From Flavobacterium sp. (GTDB taxonomy: Bacteria; Bacteroidota; Bacteroidia; Flavobacteriales; Flavobacteriaceae): DNA of 48,816 nucleotides. This document shows, one piece after another, positions 32,869 to 41,341 of the stretch (the first letter of the stretch is position 1; every line of letters starts with the position of its first letter). Under the pieces are notes generated by a model. The model did no database searches, had not been told where the DNA came from, and was given only the letters and a program-made list of their open reading frames with translations. The stretch covers positions 1 to 48,816 of the forward strand of contig JASLID010000067.1 of assembly GCA_030153045.1 (NCBI GenBank), given 5' to 3'. Made by a program: the position numbers and the translations under genes.

Positions 32869-33525
32869 ATGGTAGATCTGGAATATCTGACTTTTTTAGA
32901 AAATATACTTACTGACAATAGAAAAGAGCGATTTTTGAATGTACTTCAAAATCGAACCAATCATTTTACGGTGGCTATTGAAGATATTTTTCAGTTGCAC
33001 AACACCAGTGCGGTGATGCGTAGCTGTGAGGTTTTTGGAGTACAAGAATTGAATGTTGTGGAGCAAAAATTCGGAAAAAGCATCGATAAAGAAATTGCTA
33101 TGGGTGCTCAAAAGTGGGTAGATATTAAAAAGCACGAAACTGTTTTAGATTGTATTCAAACCTTAAAAGGAAAAGGCTATCAAATCATAGCAACAACGCC
33201 ACATGAAAACGATTGTTTGTTGGAAGATTTTGACATTACGAAATCGAGCGCGTTCTTTTTTGGAACAGAAAGAGACGGACTTTCACAAGATGTTTTGGAT
33301 CAAGCAGACGGTTTTCTGAAAATACCGATGGTGGGTTTTACGGAGAGTTTGAACATATCAGTTTCAGCAGCAATTATATTGCAGAATTTGACCGAAAGAT
33401 TACGTAAATCGGATATTGACTGGCAATTGTCACCTGATTTTATTTTGGAAAAACGTTTGGAATGGGCTAAGAAATCGATTAAAGATATTAAGCGAATAGA
33501 AGCAAGGTATTATCAAGAAGTTTAG
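32869..33525 (+). CDS. trmH: tRNA (guanosine-2'-O-)-methyltransferase, TrmH/SpoU family
   Basis: A 218-residue SPOUT methyltransferase. Motif 1: FQLHNTSAVMRSCEVFGV (~42-59). Motif 2: FFFGTERDGLSQDVL. Motif 3: MVGFTESLNISVSAAIIL, which forms the trefoil-knot SAM site. The C-terminal helical extension (LEKRLEWAKKSIKDIKRIEA) is the one seen in TrmH proper, which makes Gm18 in the tRNA D-loop, rather than RlmB, which carries an N-terminal L30e-like domain. The catalytic Arg is expected in motif 1 (MRSCEVFG). A strong bidirectional terminator follows at 33551-33580. Confidence 0.9.
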   Translation: MVDLEYLTFLENILTDNRKERFLNVLQNRTNHFTVAIEDIFQLHNTSAVMRSCEVFGVQELNVVEQKFGKSIDKEIAMGAQKWVDIKKHETVLDCIQTLKGKGYQIIATTPHENDCLLEDFDITKSSAFFFGTERDGLSQDVLDQADGFLKIPMVGFTESLNISVSAAIILQNLTERLRKSDIDWQLSPDFILEKRLEWAKKSIKDIKRIEARYYQEV

Positions 33526-33550
33526 AGATTTTTTAGAATTAGTTATAAAA

Positions 33551-33580
33551 ATAAAAGCTGTCTTTTTGGACAGCTTTTAT
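33551..33580. terminator. Bidirectional terminator
   Basis: A perfect 12-bp stem, ATAAAAGCTGTC / GACAGCTTTTAT, with a 6-nt loop between convergent trmH and the propeller gene. Confidence 0.92.
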
Positions 33581-33599
33581 AATATAATGTAAAGAGGAA

Positions 33600-36500
33600 T
33601 TATTTTTTAATAATTTGAATTTGCGACTTTTGTGTTGCGTTTTCGATAATTAAAAAATAAGATCCTACAGATAAAGCGCTTATGTTAATTCTAAAATTAG
33701 TATTTGAAACTTGATTTGATTCGATTGAAAATCTTCGACCACTTAAATCAATTACTGAAAACTTAGCAGAACTCAAATCATCTGAACTGGAAATAAATAC
33801 ATTTCCATTAGATGGATTAGGATAAACAATTAGCTTTTTAAATGAATTGAACTCATTTCTTGAAAGGGTATTAATTACCACTGTAAAGTTAATGGACTGT
33901 GTAGCTGCGCCACCACAATTTACTGAATATACTGCTTGAAGTGTCCAAACTCCTTCTACGTTTGTATCGTTATCAACAACTGATGGGAAATTTACAGTTT
34001 CTGTAGCATAGGTTGTTCCGTTTGGAGCTGTCCATAGCCAAGTTCCGTTAAAGTTTGTGCTTGGTAAACGTAGTCCTAAAGATTGTCCATTATCTAAAGT
34101 AATAACACTTCCTGAAGAAAACGTGTTGAATCCTGCTCCGTTTATGTTAGCTTCGGTTGAATTTGTTAATGAAGCATTAGTTTCAATTTTTACAGTCACT
34201 GGTGTTCTTACTGATTCACAATGTCCTCCAGCGGTGGTAATATTCCAATCATAAAAGAAATAATAATAATCTCCTCCAGCAGAAGAATTTGTTATTGAAA
34301 CAGATCCTGAAGGTGAAGTATAAGGATATGAAACTCCTGAATTATTTCTTCTAATACTAACTAAAGTACTAGTAATTGCAATTTGATTGTTTAGACCTTT
34401 TGGTATGTTTAAGTTTAAATTCACAACAGATTGACCTGCAGGAATATTTACAACAATACTTGCGACAACATTTCCGGAGGAGTTTGTTACAGTAATGGTT
34501 CTGTTACCAGCACTCATGGCATACATAGTGCATGAGTTTAGGGTAAAATCATCAGCAGCATCAAAATACATAGTTTGATTTCCGGTATAATCTAGTGCTG
34601 AAGCAATACTTGGAGAACCAATAGATTCGGTTGCTATAGGCATTGAAGTACCAGAAACATAGTAAGTAGTATTTGAATTTAAAACTGGAGTTGTATAAGT
34701 ATTACCATTAGTTAATTCAGGCCCTCCAGAAGGAGCAGCATACCATCTATAATCAGCACTTCCGTTAGCTGTTAATATTGTTGAATTATTTGAACAAATC
34801 CATACATCGCTTGAAGTAGGTTGTAAAGCTATCTCTCCGGTAACTGAAAACTTATATTCAGTATCGCCACAAGTTCCTGTTGTTGTAACGATAACGCTAT
34901 ATTCTCCAAATTGAGAAGCTGTAATATTATTTAAAGTCGCAATTTGACCAGTATATGAAAAACCATTTGGCCCTGACCAAGTATAAGTTGGATTAGCACC
35001 TGTTGTAACGGTTGGTTTTAATAAAATACTTTGGCCTGTACATACATTGATTGCAGATTTTTCTTGGTAACCAGTATTATCAACGTTAATTTCTTGAGTT
35101 GATGTTACTGTAGTACAAGTAGGTAATGCAGATCTCCAAACTCCTCTTCCGTATGTTGCGGCAGTGATGGAATTATTGGCGATATTAATTTCTAAATCGG
35201 TTACAATAGTGGTAGGTAAATTCATAGAGAATAATTCCCAATTTCCACCATCTACAGTTCTATAAACACCAATACTTGTCGCTAAATAAACAGGATTTTG
35301 AACGTGACCTCCTTGGTGTACAATATCATTAAAGAAAATATATTTGTTGGTTATAGGAAGATTTCCAGTAATGTTTGTAAAACTAGTTCCTCCATTTATT
35401 GATTTCCAAACACCTGAACTCGTAGTAACCCAAACAATATTTGGATCTGTAGTATGTATTCCAATTCCTTTGATTGATCCTCCAAAGGTAAAAGCATCAG
35501 TTACACTTGTACCTGCATTAATGCTTTTTTTCAAAACAGTACCGACAGCAATGTATATAATGCTGTTGTTTGAAGGCGCTATTTCTATTTGATCCGCATT
35601 GGCTCCAAGATCCGCTAATTTTGTCCAGCCAGTTTCGGCTGCATTTAATCGGTATAAACTATCATAACCTGCAAAAACTTGTCCAGTGTTATTAATAGCG
35701 AGTGGTGTAACCCAATTTCCTTCAGCAGCGGTAGCAGGTGCATTTACCTCGCCAGAGCCTGAACTACCTGCATTTGTAGTTTTGTATAATGTTCCTCCAT
35801 ATTGAATAAAACCATAATATTTATTGTCATTGGTTGGGTTTATGGCAGTATCCATACCATCTGCTCCGTAATAGTTTAGCCAGTTACCATTTCCATTATT
35901 GTAGGCATGACCTCCATTATCTTGTAACCCCCCCATCATTTTATTGACATCGTTAGGTGAAACGGCAACTTTATAAAACTGGCTCGCTTGAATACCTCCG
36001 GTTCTATTAGTAAAATTTGTACCATCATTAACAGAAGAATAAATACCACCATCAGAACATACAAAAATGGCACCATTAAAAGATCTTATTTGATGAATGT
36101 CTGCATGTGTATAAGCAGCTCCACCTGTAGTACTCCAGTTGTTTAATTTAGTAAAAGCAGTTCCGCCGTTTGTTGATCTCCAAACATTAAGACAGCCTAC
36201 AAAAACTTCTTCTGCATTTGTTGTTGAAACCCCTAATGCCAAGTCATACCATGCTTGGGTTGACTCCAAAACATCAGTAGTAGTATTTCGAGTTGTAAAT
36301 GTAGTTCCGCTATTAGTAGATCTGTAAACACCTTGTTTTGTATAGTCTGCTTTTACACTTAATAAATAAACATAATTTGGGTTCGCTGGTGTTACATCAA
36401 TTACCATTCTACCTCCTCCTGTTGGAACTCCAAAAGTTATTTGTGTAAATGAATCTCCAGTATCTGTAGATTTAAAAAATTGATTGGTAGTAACAGCGTA

Positions 36501-37355
36501 AACAATATCAGGACTTCCTGGCTTTATTTTAATGTCCTTGATGTTTCCAGCTAAAGTAAGTGTCCAAGTTGTACCAGCATTAGTTGACTTGTAAACCCCA
36601 CCACTAGTAGCAACCCATAATATATTTGAATTTGTAGGATGAATGTAAATATCATTCATAGACAACGGAGTATTATTAGGATTTAAACCAGTTTGATTCC
36701 AAGTTAATCCTCCATCGATTGATTTGAAAACTCCAGCACTACTTGTGTCGCCTGCGTCATCATCGCCTGTAGCAATATAGATAATGTTTGAATTTGAATA
36801 ATCAATGGCAATTCCTGAAACTCCTATTTGAGGAAGATTGTCAGTTAATGGAGACCAAGCACCTCCCGAATTGGTAGATTTCCATAAACCGCCAGCAGGA
36901 GTCCCCACATACCATGTAGATGAATTATTTGGATCAACAGCAATTACGTTTGTTCTGGCTTGTCCATTAGACCATGATCCTGTATTGGTGTGAGTATAAG
37001 GTCCTATAGGAAGCCAATTGCTTAAATCTGAGAATGTTTCATTTGGAGAGTTTCTCTCTTGGGACTTTTTTATTTCCCAAGCAGCCCATTTATCTTGAAC
37101 TGTTGGTAAATTTCCTTCTCCGTCAACTTCTTTTTCCCAGATGTATTCAAATCGTTTGAAAGGCTTAAATCCACTTCCTTTTTTCTTTTTGTCGTGTGTT
37201 TTCCAATATTCATAAAAAGCAGTTTGAATTTCAGTAAACGAAGCTGTTTTCTTTTTTGATACGTTCGACTCCGGTATCCATGGAGCGTCTTGATTGAATT
37301 GTGCACTTACAATATGGAATGTAAAAAATAGTGCGATAAATAATTTTAATTTCAT
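33600..37355 (-). CDS. Large secreted BNR/sortilin-type propeller protein with T9SS tail
   Basis: A 1251-residue exported protein. Signal peptide ~1-18 (LFIALFFTFHIVSAQ). Residues ~115-760 contain many Asp-box (BNR) repeats: GGLWKSTNSGGAWSPL, GVFKSIDGGLTWNQT, GVYKSTNAGTTWTLT, GVYRSTNSGTTFTTR, GVWKSINGGTSFTNIT. They are arranged as in VPS10/sortilin or glycosyl-hydrolase-74-like double propellers. Ig-like and CHU-type Ig_7 domains follow at ~775-1170 (GADNPTYTWSG-like PTYTWSGPNGFS; YRWYAAPSGG). The tail ~1175-1251 is a type A T9SS sorting domain (LIVYPNPSNGNVFIS ... GSYFLIIENATQ). No catalytic acid pair can be assigned, so the 'sialidase' or GH74 activity often attached to such proteins is unproven. 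A -7 element lies 28 nt upstream. Confidence 0.85.
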   Translation of the reverse strand: MKLKLFIALFFTFHIVSAQFNQDAPWIPESNVSKKKTASFTEIQTAFYEYWKTHDKKKKGSGFKPFKRFEYIWEKEVDGEGNLPTVQDKWAAWEIKKSQERNSPNETFSDLSNWLPIGPYTHTNTGSWSNGQARTNVIAVDPNNSSTWYVGTPAGGLWKSTNSGGAWSPLTDNLPQIGVSGIAIDYSNSNIIYIATGDDDAGDTSSAGVFKSIDGGLTWNQTGLNPNNTPLSMNDIYIHPTNSNILWVATSGGVYKSTNAGTTWTLTLAGNIKDIKIKPGSPDIVYAVTTNQFFKSTDTGDSFTQITFGVPTGGGRMVIDVTPANPNYVYLLSVKADYTKQGVYRSTNSGTTFTTRNTTTDVLESTQAWYDLALGVSTTNAEEVFVGCLNVWRSTNGGTAFTKLNNWSTTGGAAYTHADIHQIRSFNGAIFVCSDGGIYSSVNDGTNFTNRTGGIQASQFYKVAVSPNDVNKMMGGLQDNGGHAYNNGNGNWLNYYGADGMDTAINPTNDNKYYGFIQYGGTLYKTTNAGSSGSGEVNAPATAAEGNWVTPLAINNTGQVFAGYDSLYRLNAAETGWTKLADLGANADQIEIAPSNNSIIYIAVGTVLKKSINAGTSVTDAFTFGGSIKGIGIHTTDPNIVWVTTSSGVWKSINGGTSFTNITGNLPITNKYIFFNDIVHQGGHVQNPVYLATSIGVYRTVDGGNWELFSMNLPTTIVTDLEINIANNSITAATYGRGVWRSALPTCTTVTSTQEINVDNTGYQEKSAINVCTGQSILLKPTVTTGANPTYTWSGPNGFSYTGQIATLNNITASQFGEYSVIVTTTGTCGDTEYKFSVTGEIALQPTSSDVWICSNNSTILTANGSADYRWYAAPSGGPELTNGNTYTTPVLNSNTTYYVSGTSMPIATESIGSPSIASALDYTGNQTMYFDAADDFTLNSCTMYAMSAGNRTITVTNSSGNVVASIVVNIPAGQSVVNLNLNIPKGLNNQIAITSTLVSIRRNNSGVSYPYTSPSGSVSITNSSAGGDYYYFFYDWNITTAGGHCESVRTPVTVKIETNASLTNSTEANINGAGFNTFSSGSVITLDNGQSLGLRLPSTNFNGTWLWTAPNGTTYATETVNFPSVVDNDTNVEGVWTLQAVYSVNCGGAATQSINFTVVINTLSRNEFNSFKKLIVYPNPSNGNVFISSSDDLSSAKFSVIDLSGRRFSIESNQVSNTNFRINISALSVGSYFLIIENATQKSQIQIIKK

Positions 37356-37383
37356 TTTGATTTTGGTTGGGTTGATTTTGGCC

Positions 37384-37391
37384 CAAAGTTA
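37384..37391 (-). promoter_or_regulatory. -7 promoter element TAACTTTG (minus strand)
   Basis: TANNTTTG on the minus strand, 28 nt before the ATG of the 1251-residue secreted protein. Confidence 0.65.
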
Positions 37392-37513
37392 TCAAAATAT
37401 TACTATTATTTAATTATTTCCAATAAAATAGGATAATAAAAGCAAAGAATTAGATAATTTTAACTTAAAAGTTGATTTTGTTTTAAAAAATAAAAAAAAA
37501 TTTCGTATACGGT

Positions 37514-38269
37514 TTATTTCTTCTTTAAAATCTTATATTCTTCATAACAACCACTGATGGCTTCAAGAATTTGCAAATCGTTTGCAGTTTGCGAAAAAGA
37601 TTCAGAATAGCTGCAACGCGCCAATATTTCAGACAATTCTTTTTGATCTATTCCTAGAAGCAAATAAATAGTTTGTCGGTCGTATTTGGTTTGAAGTAAG
37701 CTAATTAATTTTTCGTCTTTTTTAAGCTCTTTCAACTTTTTAAGTTCTTTAGGTTTTTTTCCAAAGAAGTTGTACAAAGCATCGGCAGGGTTAAATAAGG
37801 ACCCCATGACACGCGAAAAGGCATTGGGTGAATTTTCGCCACCTTCATATCTTTTGGTTAAACCAGCAATACTATACCAGTAGTTTTCTCTTTCTGGGAT
37901 TAACTTCGAATCGACTTCAAGATAACCGGTTAAGTCATAAGGAGGAATGACGATTTCTTCAAGCGCATATGCTTTTTCGGAAAGTTTAATGCGTGAATTT
38001 TTGTTTTTTATCCAGTCATTAGTGACTTTGACTTCAATAGATTGAAACCCTAAACAAGAGATTAGTAATATGTCGTTTATATCGACTGGGATTTCAAAAT
38101 TACCTTTAGCATCTGTAACAGCACCTCTTACTTTATTAATGTTAACAACGTTTGCGTTCCAAATGGGAAGAAAAGTATTGTCGTTAATTACGGTACCAAT
38201 TACGGTTGTTTCCTGCGCAAATGCTGAAGAAAAAAATAGGGATAAAAAGAAAACTGTAAAATATCTCAT
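37514..38269 (-). CDS. CarboxypepD_reg-like periplasmic protein
   Basis: A 251-residue exported protein from ATG 38267-38269 (MRYFTVFFLSLFFSSAFAQ, a good signal peptide). An in-frame ATG at 38300-38302 adds 11 residues. Residues ~20-105 form a CarboxypepD_reg-like beta-sandwich (TVIGTVINDNTFLPIWNANV, GAVTDAKGNFEIPV, LLISCLGFQSIEVKV). The rest is helical and Lys-rich (PKELKKLKELKKDEKLISLL) and matches no family I know. Neither a plug nor a barrel follows, so it is not a TonB receptor. A 17-bp inverted repeat pairs its start region with the leader (38251-38322). It lies 86 nt downstream of the helicase gene on the same strand. Confidence 0.75.
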   Translation of the reverse strand: MRYFTVFFLSLFFSSAFAQETTVIGTVINDNTFLPIWNANVVNINKVRGAVTDAKGNFEIPVDINDILLISCLGFQSIEVKVTNDWIKNKNSRIKLSEKAYALEEIVIPPYDLTGYLEVDSKLIPERENYWYSIAGLTKRYEGGENSPNAFSRVMGSLFNPADALYNFFGKKPKELKKLKELKKDEKLISLLQTKYDRQTIYLLLGIDQKELSEILARCSYSESFSQTANDLQILEAISGCYEEYKILKKK

Positions 38270-38322
38270 GCTCAAATTTGTTGGGCTAATGTAATTATTC
38301 ATTACGAGATATTTTACAGTTT
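38251..38322 (-). promoter_or_regulatory. 17-bp inverted repeat over the start codon
   Basis: Left arm AAACTGTAAAATATCTC (38251-38267) and right arm GAGATATTTTACAGTTT (38306-38322) are perfect complements. The loop holds a second small helix, GTAAT/ATTAC (38291-38305). In the minus-strand mRNA the stem includes the first codons after ATG 38269 and is followed by a U-rich run. It could hide the start codon or act as a terminator/attenuator after the helicase gene. Confidence 0.6.
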
Positions 38323-38355
38323 AAGGTATTATTATAAGAAAATTAACAAATAATG

Positions 38356-40308
38356 TTAGCTTTTTCTAGGTCTTCTTTCTCTTGGAGCGCTTGAAGATGA
38401 GTCTGAACGACGTGGTGCAGCTGTACCTGAACGTCTTTCGTTTCTTGGTGCTCTTTCAGAAGATTCTCCTCTTGGAGCAGAACCTCTAGAAAATCCACCT
38501 TCTCTTGGTGCTCTTTCAGAAAAACCGCCTTCGCGTCTTGGAGCAGATGAACCACCACCCTCACGTCTTGGGCCGAAACCACCGCTTCTTGGAGCAGAAC
38601 TTCTTTCACCTCTAAAACCACCTGAGCTTCTTCCTCCACCGAAACCACCACCAGAACTTCTTCCGTTGTGATCTCTGCGTCCGCCACCGTCATTTTTAGA
38701 AATTTCTACATTAATTCTACGACCTTCTAATGTAGCGTTGTTTAAAACATCCATTACTTTATCAGTAAATTCAGCTTCTGTGTTGAAGAAAGAGAAACCT
38801 TCTTTTACATCTACTTTAAATACATCGTCACGACCTAAGTCTAAAGTTTCTTTCAAATAGTCTTTTAATGACATCCAATCGAAATTGTCTCTTGAACCAA
38901 TGTTAACGAAGTAACGCACTGCGCTACCATTGTTGTCACCTCTTGGTTCTCTTTCATCACGCTCACGTCTGTCTGAACCTGAAGATTGATTAGAGATATC
39001 TCTGTTTTTCTTGTAGTAAGCAATAAAACGGTTGAATTCTACAGATACCATTTTCTTAATTAGCTCTTCTTTAGACAAACCGTCTAAAACTTGGTTAATA
39101 GCTGGTAAGTAGTTATCAATTTCGTGATCAACTTCAGTATCTTTAATTTTATTGGCTAAGTGCAATAATTGGATTTCACAGATTTCGATTCCAGATGGAA
39201 TTGTTTTCTCTTCAAACTTCTGTTTGATAATTCTTTCAATAGAAGAAATCTTACGCAATTCACTTTTAGTTACAATTACGATAGAAGTACCTAATTTACC
39301 TGCACGACCTGTACGGCCAGAACGGTGATTGTAAGTTTCTATTTCGTCAGGTAACTGGTAGTTTACTACGTGCGTTACATTGTCAACGTCAATTCCACGA
39401 GCCGCAACGTCAGTCGCAACAAGCATTTGAATTTGACGACCACGGAAAGATTTCATTACACCATCACGTTGCGCTTGAGATAAATCTCCATGCAATGCAG
39501 CAGCACTGTATCCGTCTTCGATTAATTTTTCAGCTACGGCCTGAGTATCACGTTTTGTTCTACAGAAAACCACTGAGAAGATGTCTGGATTAGCATCAGC
39601 TAAACGTTTCAAAGCTTCATAACGGTCACGAGCGTTTACTAAGTAAAATTCGTGAGAAACGGTTGCAGAACCTGAGTTCTTAGCACCAACAGTAATTTCA
39701 ATTGGGTCGTGCATGAATTGTTTTGCAATTCGCGCCACCTCCTGTGGCATTGTAGCCGAGAATAACCATGTGCTTTTTTCGTCTGGAGTAGTCGATAAGA
39801 TGTTTACGATGTCTTCGTAGAATCCCATGTTCAACATTTCGTCTGCCTCGTCAAGTACACAATAGTTAATTTGAGTAATGTTTACCAATCCTCTGTTAAT
39901 CATGTCCTGCATTCTACCTGGAGTAGCCACAATAATCTGAGCACCTCTTTTGATGTCTCTTGCCTGTTCAGTAATACTTGCACCCCCGTAAACGGCCACT
40001 ACATTAATACCTTTTTCGTATTTTGAGTAGTTTTTAATTTCGTTTGTAATTTGCAAACATAGTTCGCGAGTAGGTGATAAAATTAACGCCTGTGTATTTC
40101 TATTGTCAGCATCAATTTTTTGAATCAGCGGAAAACCAAAAGCTGCCGTTTTCCCTGTCCCTGTTTGAGCCAACGCAACTAAATCTGTGTCTTTTTCCAA
40201 TAGCATTGGAATCGCTTTTTCCTGTACTTCGGTCGGATTCTCAAATCCTAGATCGATAATCGCACGTTGTAGCGACTCACTCAATCCTAATTGTTCAAAT
40301 TTGTTCAT
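38356..40308 (-). CDS. deaD: DEAD-box RNA helicase with RGG-like tail
   Basis: A 650-residue ATP-dependent RNA helicase. The core has the Q-motif (FENPTEVQEKAIP), motif I AQTGTGKT (47-54), Ia PTRELCLQI, motif II DEAD (153-156), motif III SAT, and helicase-C motifs VATDVAARGIDVDNV and HRSGRTGRAGK. Residues ~460-540 form a DbpA-type RNA-binding domain (YFVNIGSRDNFDW, VEISKNDG). The last ~105 residues are a low-complexity RGG-like tail (GGRSSGGFRGERSS; repeated SAPRREGG/RAPREGG) for nonspecific RNA binding. It resembles DeaD/CsdA, used in ribosome assembly and cold adaptation. A -7 element lies 20 nt upstream. The reading at 38343-38693 in another frame is a shadow of the repetitive tail. Confidence 0.93.
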   Translation of the reverse strand: MNKFEQLGLSESLQRAIIDLGFENPTEVQEKAIPMLLEKDTDLVALAQTGTGKTAAFGFPLIQKIDADNRNTQALILSPTRELCLQITNEIKNYSKYEKGINVVAVYGGASITEQARDIKRGAQIIVATPGRMQDMINRGLVNITQINYCVLDEADEMLNMGFYEDIVNILSTTPDEKSTWLFSATMPQEVARIAKQFMHDPIEITVGAKNSGSATVSHEFYLVNARDRYEALKRLADANPDIFSVVFCRTKRDTQAVAEKLIEDGYSAAALHGDLSQAQRDGVMKSFRGRQIQMLVATDVAARGIDVDNVTHVVNYQLPDEIETYNHRSGRTGRAGKLGTSIVIVTKSELRKISSIERIIKQKFEEKTIPSGIEICEIQLLHLANKIKDTEVDHEIDNYLPAINQVLDGLSKEELIKKMVSVEFNRFIAYYKKNRDISNQSSGSDRRERDEREPRGDNNGSAVRYFVNIGSRDNFDWMSLKDYLKETLDLGRDDVFKVDVKEGFSFFNTEAEFTDKVMDVLNNATLEGRRINVEISKNDGGGRRDHNGRSSGGGFGGGRSSGGFRGERSSAPRSGGFGPRREGGGSSAPRREGGFSERAPREGGFSRGSAPRGESSERAPRNERRSGTAAPRRSDSSSSAPRERRPRKS

Positions 40309-40328
40309 ATAATATTTTAAATTGGGTG

Positions 40329-40336
40329 CAAAAGTA
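40329..40336 (-). promoter_or_regulatory. -7 promoter element TACTTTTG (minus strand)
   Basis: TANNTTTG on the minus strand, 20 nt before the helicase ATG. Confidence 0.6.
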
Positions 40337-40483
40337 GTGTATATAAACGATATAAACTAGAGGAATTTTTTTATTTGTGATTTTATTAGTAATTGATAAT
40401 CAATTGTTTAGAAAAAAGCAGCCTGATTTTGTTTAAAGAATTAAGAATTTTTAAGGTGTTTTACTGAGAATTTTTCAATAATG

Positions 40484-41059
40484 TTAATCTTTTTTGAGAA
40501 AAGAAACGAGCTGTTTTACGGCCTTTCCACGATGACTTATCGCTGATTTTTCTTCCATTGGAAGTTGTGCAAAAGTCTGAGAAAACCCTTCAGCTTTAAA
40601 AATAGGATCATAACCAAAACCGTGATTACCAATCTTCTCTTTTATAATTTCTCCAGAGATGATTCCAGTAAAAAGATGTTGTTTTCTGTCAATATTCAAG
40701 CAAATTACCGTTTTAAAATTGGCTTTGCGATTGGTTTCGTTTTCTAGCTTTTGAAGGACTTTGTCCATGTTGTCGTTATCGTTTCGATGAGAACCTGCAT
40801 AACGCGCCGAATATACTCCGGGTGCACCGTTCAGGGCGTCTATTTCGAGCCCACTATCATCAGCGAAGCAGTTATAGCCATAGTTTTCGGTTACATAATT
40901 GGCTTTTAAGATGGCATTACCTTCAATAGTATCGGCAGTTTCGGGAATGTCTATAAAACAACCAATGTCTTCAAGACTTAATATTTTGATGCTTTCAGGA
41001 AGCAAATTTTGTATTTCGAGGATTTTATTTTTGTTGTTAGAAGCGAAAACGAGTTGCAT
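40484..41059 (-). CDS. rdgB: XTP/dITP diphosphatase (RdgB/HAM1)
   Basis: A 191-residue house-cleaning pyrophosphatase that hydrolyses ITP, dITP and XTP to monophosphates and keeps deaminated purines out of nucleic acids. Signature stretches: LVFASNNKNKILEI (phosphate site), IEGNAILKANY, the metal site FADDSGLEIDALNGAPGVYSAR (Asp67-Asp68, quoted within: ADDSGLEIDALNGAPG), GYDPIF and AISHRGKAVK. Normal length. A -7 element (TATTTTTG, 41087-41094) precedes it. It lies on the other side of the 6S-like RNA from the NYN gene. Confidence 0.95.
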   Translation of the reverse strand: MQLVFASNNKNKILEIQNLLPESIKILSLEDIGCFIDIPETADTIEGNAILKANYVTENYGYNCFADDSGLEIDALNGAPGVYSARYAGSHRNDNDNMDKVLQKLENETNRKANFKTVICLNIDRKQHLFTGIISGEIIKEKIGNHGFGYDPIFKAEGFSQTFAQLPMEEKSAISHRGKAVKQLVSFLKKD

Positions 41060-41086
41060 TGGGTTGTATTATTTAAGATATTTAAG

Positions 41087-41094
41087 CAAAAATA
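41087..41094 (-). promoter_or_regulatory. -7 promoter element TATTTTTG (minus strand)
   Basis: TANNTTTG on the minus strand, 27 nt before the rdgB ATG. Confidence 0.6.
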
Positions 41095-41189
41095 CATTGT
41101 TTTACAATAATTTTTAAAAATAGGTTTTTGATATAAGTTAAAATAGAGTTAAATTGTTGATTTTTAGATGTTTGATTTTAAATAAATTG

Positions 41190-41197
41190 TAACTTTA
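41190..41197 (+). promoter_or_regulatory. Near-consensus -7 element TAACTTTA
   Basis: Seven of eight positions fit TANNTTTG. It is placed so that transcription would begin about where the structured RNA begins (41202). A TTTG at 41171-41174 could be the -33 element. Confidence 0.45.
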
Positions 41198-41201
41198 ACA
41201 T

Positions 41202-41340
41202 GTAGTTCTGATTAATTATTTGGGGAAATACCACTTTGAGAAGAAGGGTGTTTAACAAGTTTACAAAGCTGAAAAGTGATGTGCTATTGATAAATCAGAA
41301 TTACACAATCGGAGGTCTTTTTTCAAGACCTCCTTTTTTA
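41202..41340 (+). ncRNA. Probable 6S-like RNA (6S-Flavo type)
   Basis: A plus-strand unit without any ORF. A 12-bp closing helix forms between 41202-41213 (GTAGTTCTGATT) and 41292-41303 (AATCAGAATTAC), with one G-U pair. It encloses about 78 nt with an A/G-rich single-stranded bubble and an inner helix (CACTTT with AAAGTG, or CTTTG with CAAAG). A strong terminator follows directly: GGAGGTCTT / AAGACCTCC (41311-41333) and T-tract to 41339. A long closing stem, large internal bubble and terminator are the hallmarks of 6S RNA, which mimics an open promoter and binds housekeeping RNA polymerase. Size and clade fit the 6S-Flavo family described in flavobacteria. The assignment is by architecture; a covariance search was not possible. 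Confidence 0.6.
41311..41340 (+). terminator. Rho-independent terminator of the ncRNA
   Basis: Stem GGAGGTCTT / AAGACCTCC, loop of 5, then six T. The T-tract is on the plus strand only, and no plus-strand ORF lies upstream, which is how the RNA gene was noticed. Confidence 0.88.
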
Positions 41341-41341
41341 T

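Noticed and set aside
38343..38693. 116-residue minus-strand ORF, Val/Glu/Leu-rich
   Set aside because: Out-of-frame reading of the repetitive RGG-like tail of the DEAD-box helicase; its low complexity follows from the codon repeats there.
41060..41341. Terminator for the NYN gene
   Set aside because: The T-tract of the hairpin is on the plus strand; on the minus strand it is preceded, not followed, by T, so it belongs to a plus-strand transcript.
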